Made by a program: the position numbers and the translations under genes
NCBI RefSeq assembly: GCF_947387495.1
Contig: NZ_CANDNU010000011.1
Coordinates: 1-46,674, forward strand
Direction: 5' to 3'
Length of the DNA stretch: 46,674 nucleotides
From: Limosilactobacillus difficilis
GTDB taxonomy: Bacteria > Bacillota > Bacilli > Lactobacillales > Lactobacillaceae
Notes under the pieces: generated by a model
Seen by the model: only the letters and a program-made list of their open reading frames with translations
The model's database searches: none
Told to the model about the DNA's origin: nothing
In this document: piece by piece, positions 46,511 to 46,674 of the stretch
How the letters are laid out: the number at the start of each line of letters is the position of its first letter
Numbering within the stretch: position 1 is the stretch's first letter

Positions 46511-46674
46511 GAATGGTCAAGATTAATAAGGGGATTAAATTACGGCTATATCCAACAAAAAAGCAAACTGACCAGTTATGGCAAATGTTTGGTAATGACC
46601 GCAAGGTTTGGAATTTAATGCTGGGTATGGCTCAAGCGCGCTATCAAAATAACCCCAGCAGTTCTTTCGTGAAT
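46507..46674 (+). CDS. tnpB: RNA-guided endonuclease TnpB, N-terminal fragment (runs off the window)
   Basis: 56 codons are visible, starting at ATG 46507 that overlaps the tnpA stop (ATGA), with AAAGGAGG upstream. GIKLRLYPTKKQTDQLWQMF followed by NDRKVWNLMLGMAQARY is the typical TnpB/OrfB N-terminus (YPTxxQ). The RuvC nuclease part is beyond the window edge, so activity cannot be judged. Confidence 0.9.
   Translation, partial: MRMVKINKGIKLRLYPTKKQTDQLWQMFGNDRKVWNLMLGMAQARYQNNPSSSFVN

Larger units (their letters stand above)
45990..46674 (+). mobile_element. IS200/IS605 family insertion sequence (5' part)
   Basis: tnpA and the start of tnpB with overlapping ATGA, the standard IS605 arrangement. 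A perfect small hairpin GTCAT-ATGG-ATGAC (46041-46054) just before tnpA is a plausible TnpA recognition hairpin; a GGGC/GCCC repeat lies at about 46008-46024. The exact left end is not defined, and the right end is outside the window. The element is more AT-rich than tyrS. Confidence 0.8.

Overview
The window looks like a low-GC Gram-positive chromosome close to the replication origin. The best guess is a Lactobacillaceae species, probably Limosilactobacillus or a near relative. Grounds: protein sequences of lactobacillar type (a Bateman-less IMP dehydrogenase, DUF1129, DUF951), T-box leaders, PurR-type CGAAC boxes, a roughly 50% GC coding composition, and the origin-linked block rsmG-noc-parA-parB. 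Species cannot be fixed from the sequence alone.

Layout. 1-480: the first bases of a 16S rRNA gene on the minus strand, with its leader and two tandem strong promoters. 482-1459: a DUF975-like membrane protein. 1953-4566: a plus-strand cell-surface polysaccharide mini-operon (UDP-GlcNAc 2-epimerase, a small possibly broken secreted ORF, a membrane GT2 synthase). 4684-5379: phosphoglycerate mutase. 5547-21623: the complete set of genes for de novo IMP synthesis on the minus strand. It is in the classical order purE-K-B / C-S-Q-L-F-M-N-H-D but split between purB and purC by a GH1 6-phospho-beta-glucosidase and a CLC channel. PurBox pairs precede both halves. 21818-22000: a 60-residue two-helix membrane peptide. 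22066-23730: formate-THF ligase, which supplies 10-formyl-THF to PurN and PurH. 23851-27593: an AI-2E family permease, cyclopropane fatty acid synthase and an AzlC/AzlD exporter pair. 27742-31942: an envelope cluster (D,D-carboxypeptidase, histidine kinase, response regulator, Ser/Asn-rich membrane protein). 32136-38832: guaB, DUF1129, ychF, DUF951, parB, parA, noc, rsmG, all on the minus strand. 38995-39777: a LuxR-type regulator. 40211-42430: nucleoside hydrolase and NupC nucleoside transporter. 42674-45852: two divergent T-box-controlled genes, an amino acid permease and tyrS. 46079-end: an IS200/IS605 element cut by the window edge.

The genes converge on two themes. One is purine supply: synthesis, one-carbon donor, IMP to XMP, nucleoside uptake and hydrolysis. 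The other is chromosome-origin biology and envelope construction. The most interesting non-gene signals are an exact-consensus parS site inside purM (9862-9877), a 13/14 match to the Noc-binding site downstream of guaB (32045-32058), a decayed T-box-like leader in front of the CLC gene, PurBox pairs with identical 25-nt spacing before purE and purC (the purE pair centred on a cre-like palindrome), and a glycosyltransferase that appears to start at an ATC codon. I found no CRISPR array, prophage or tRNA gene, and no convincing wholly new system.
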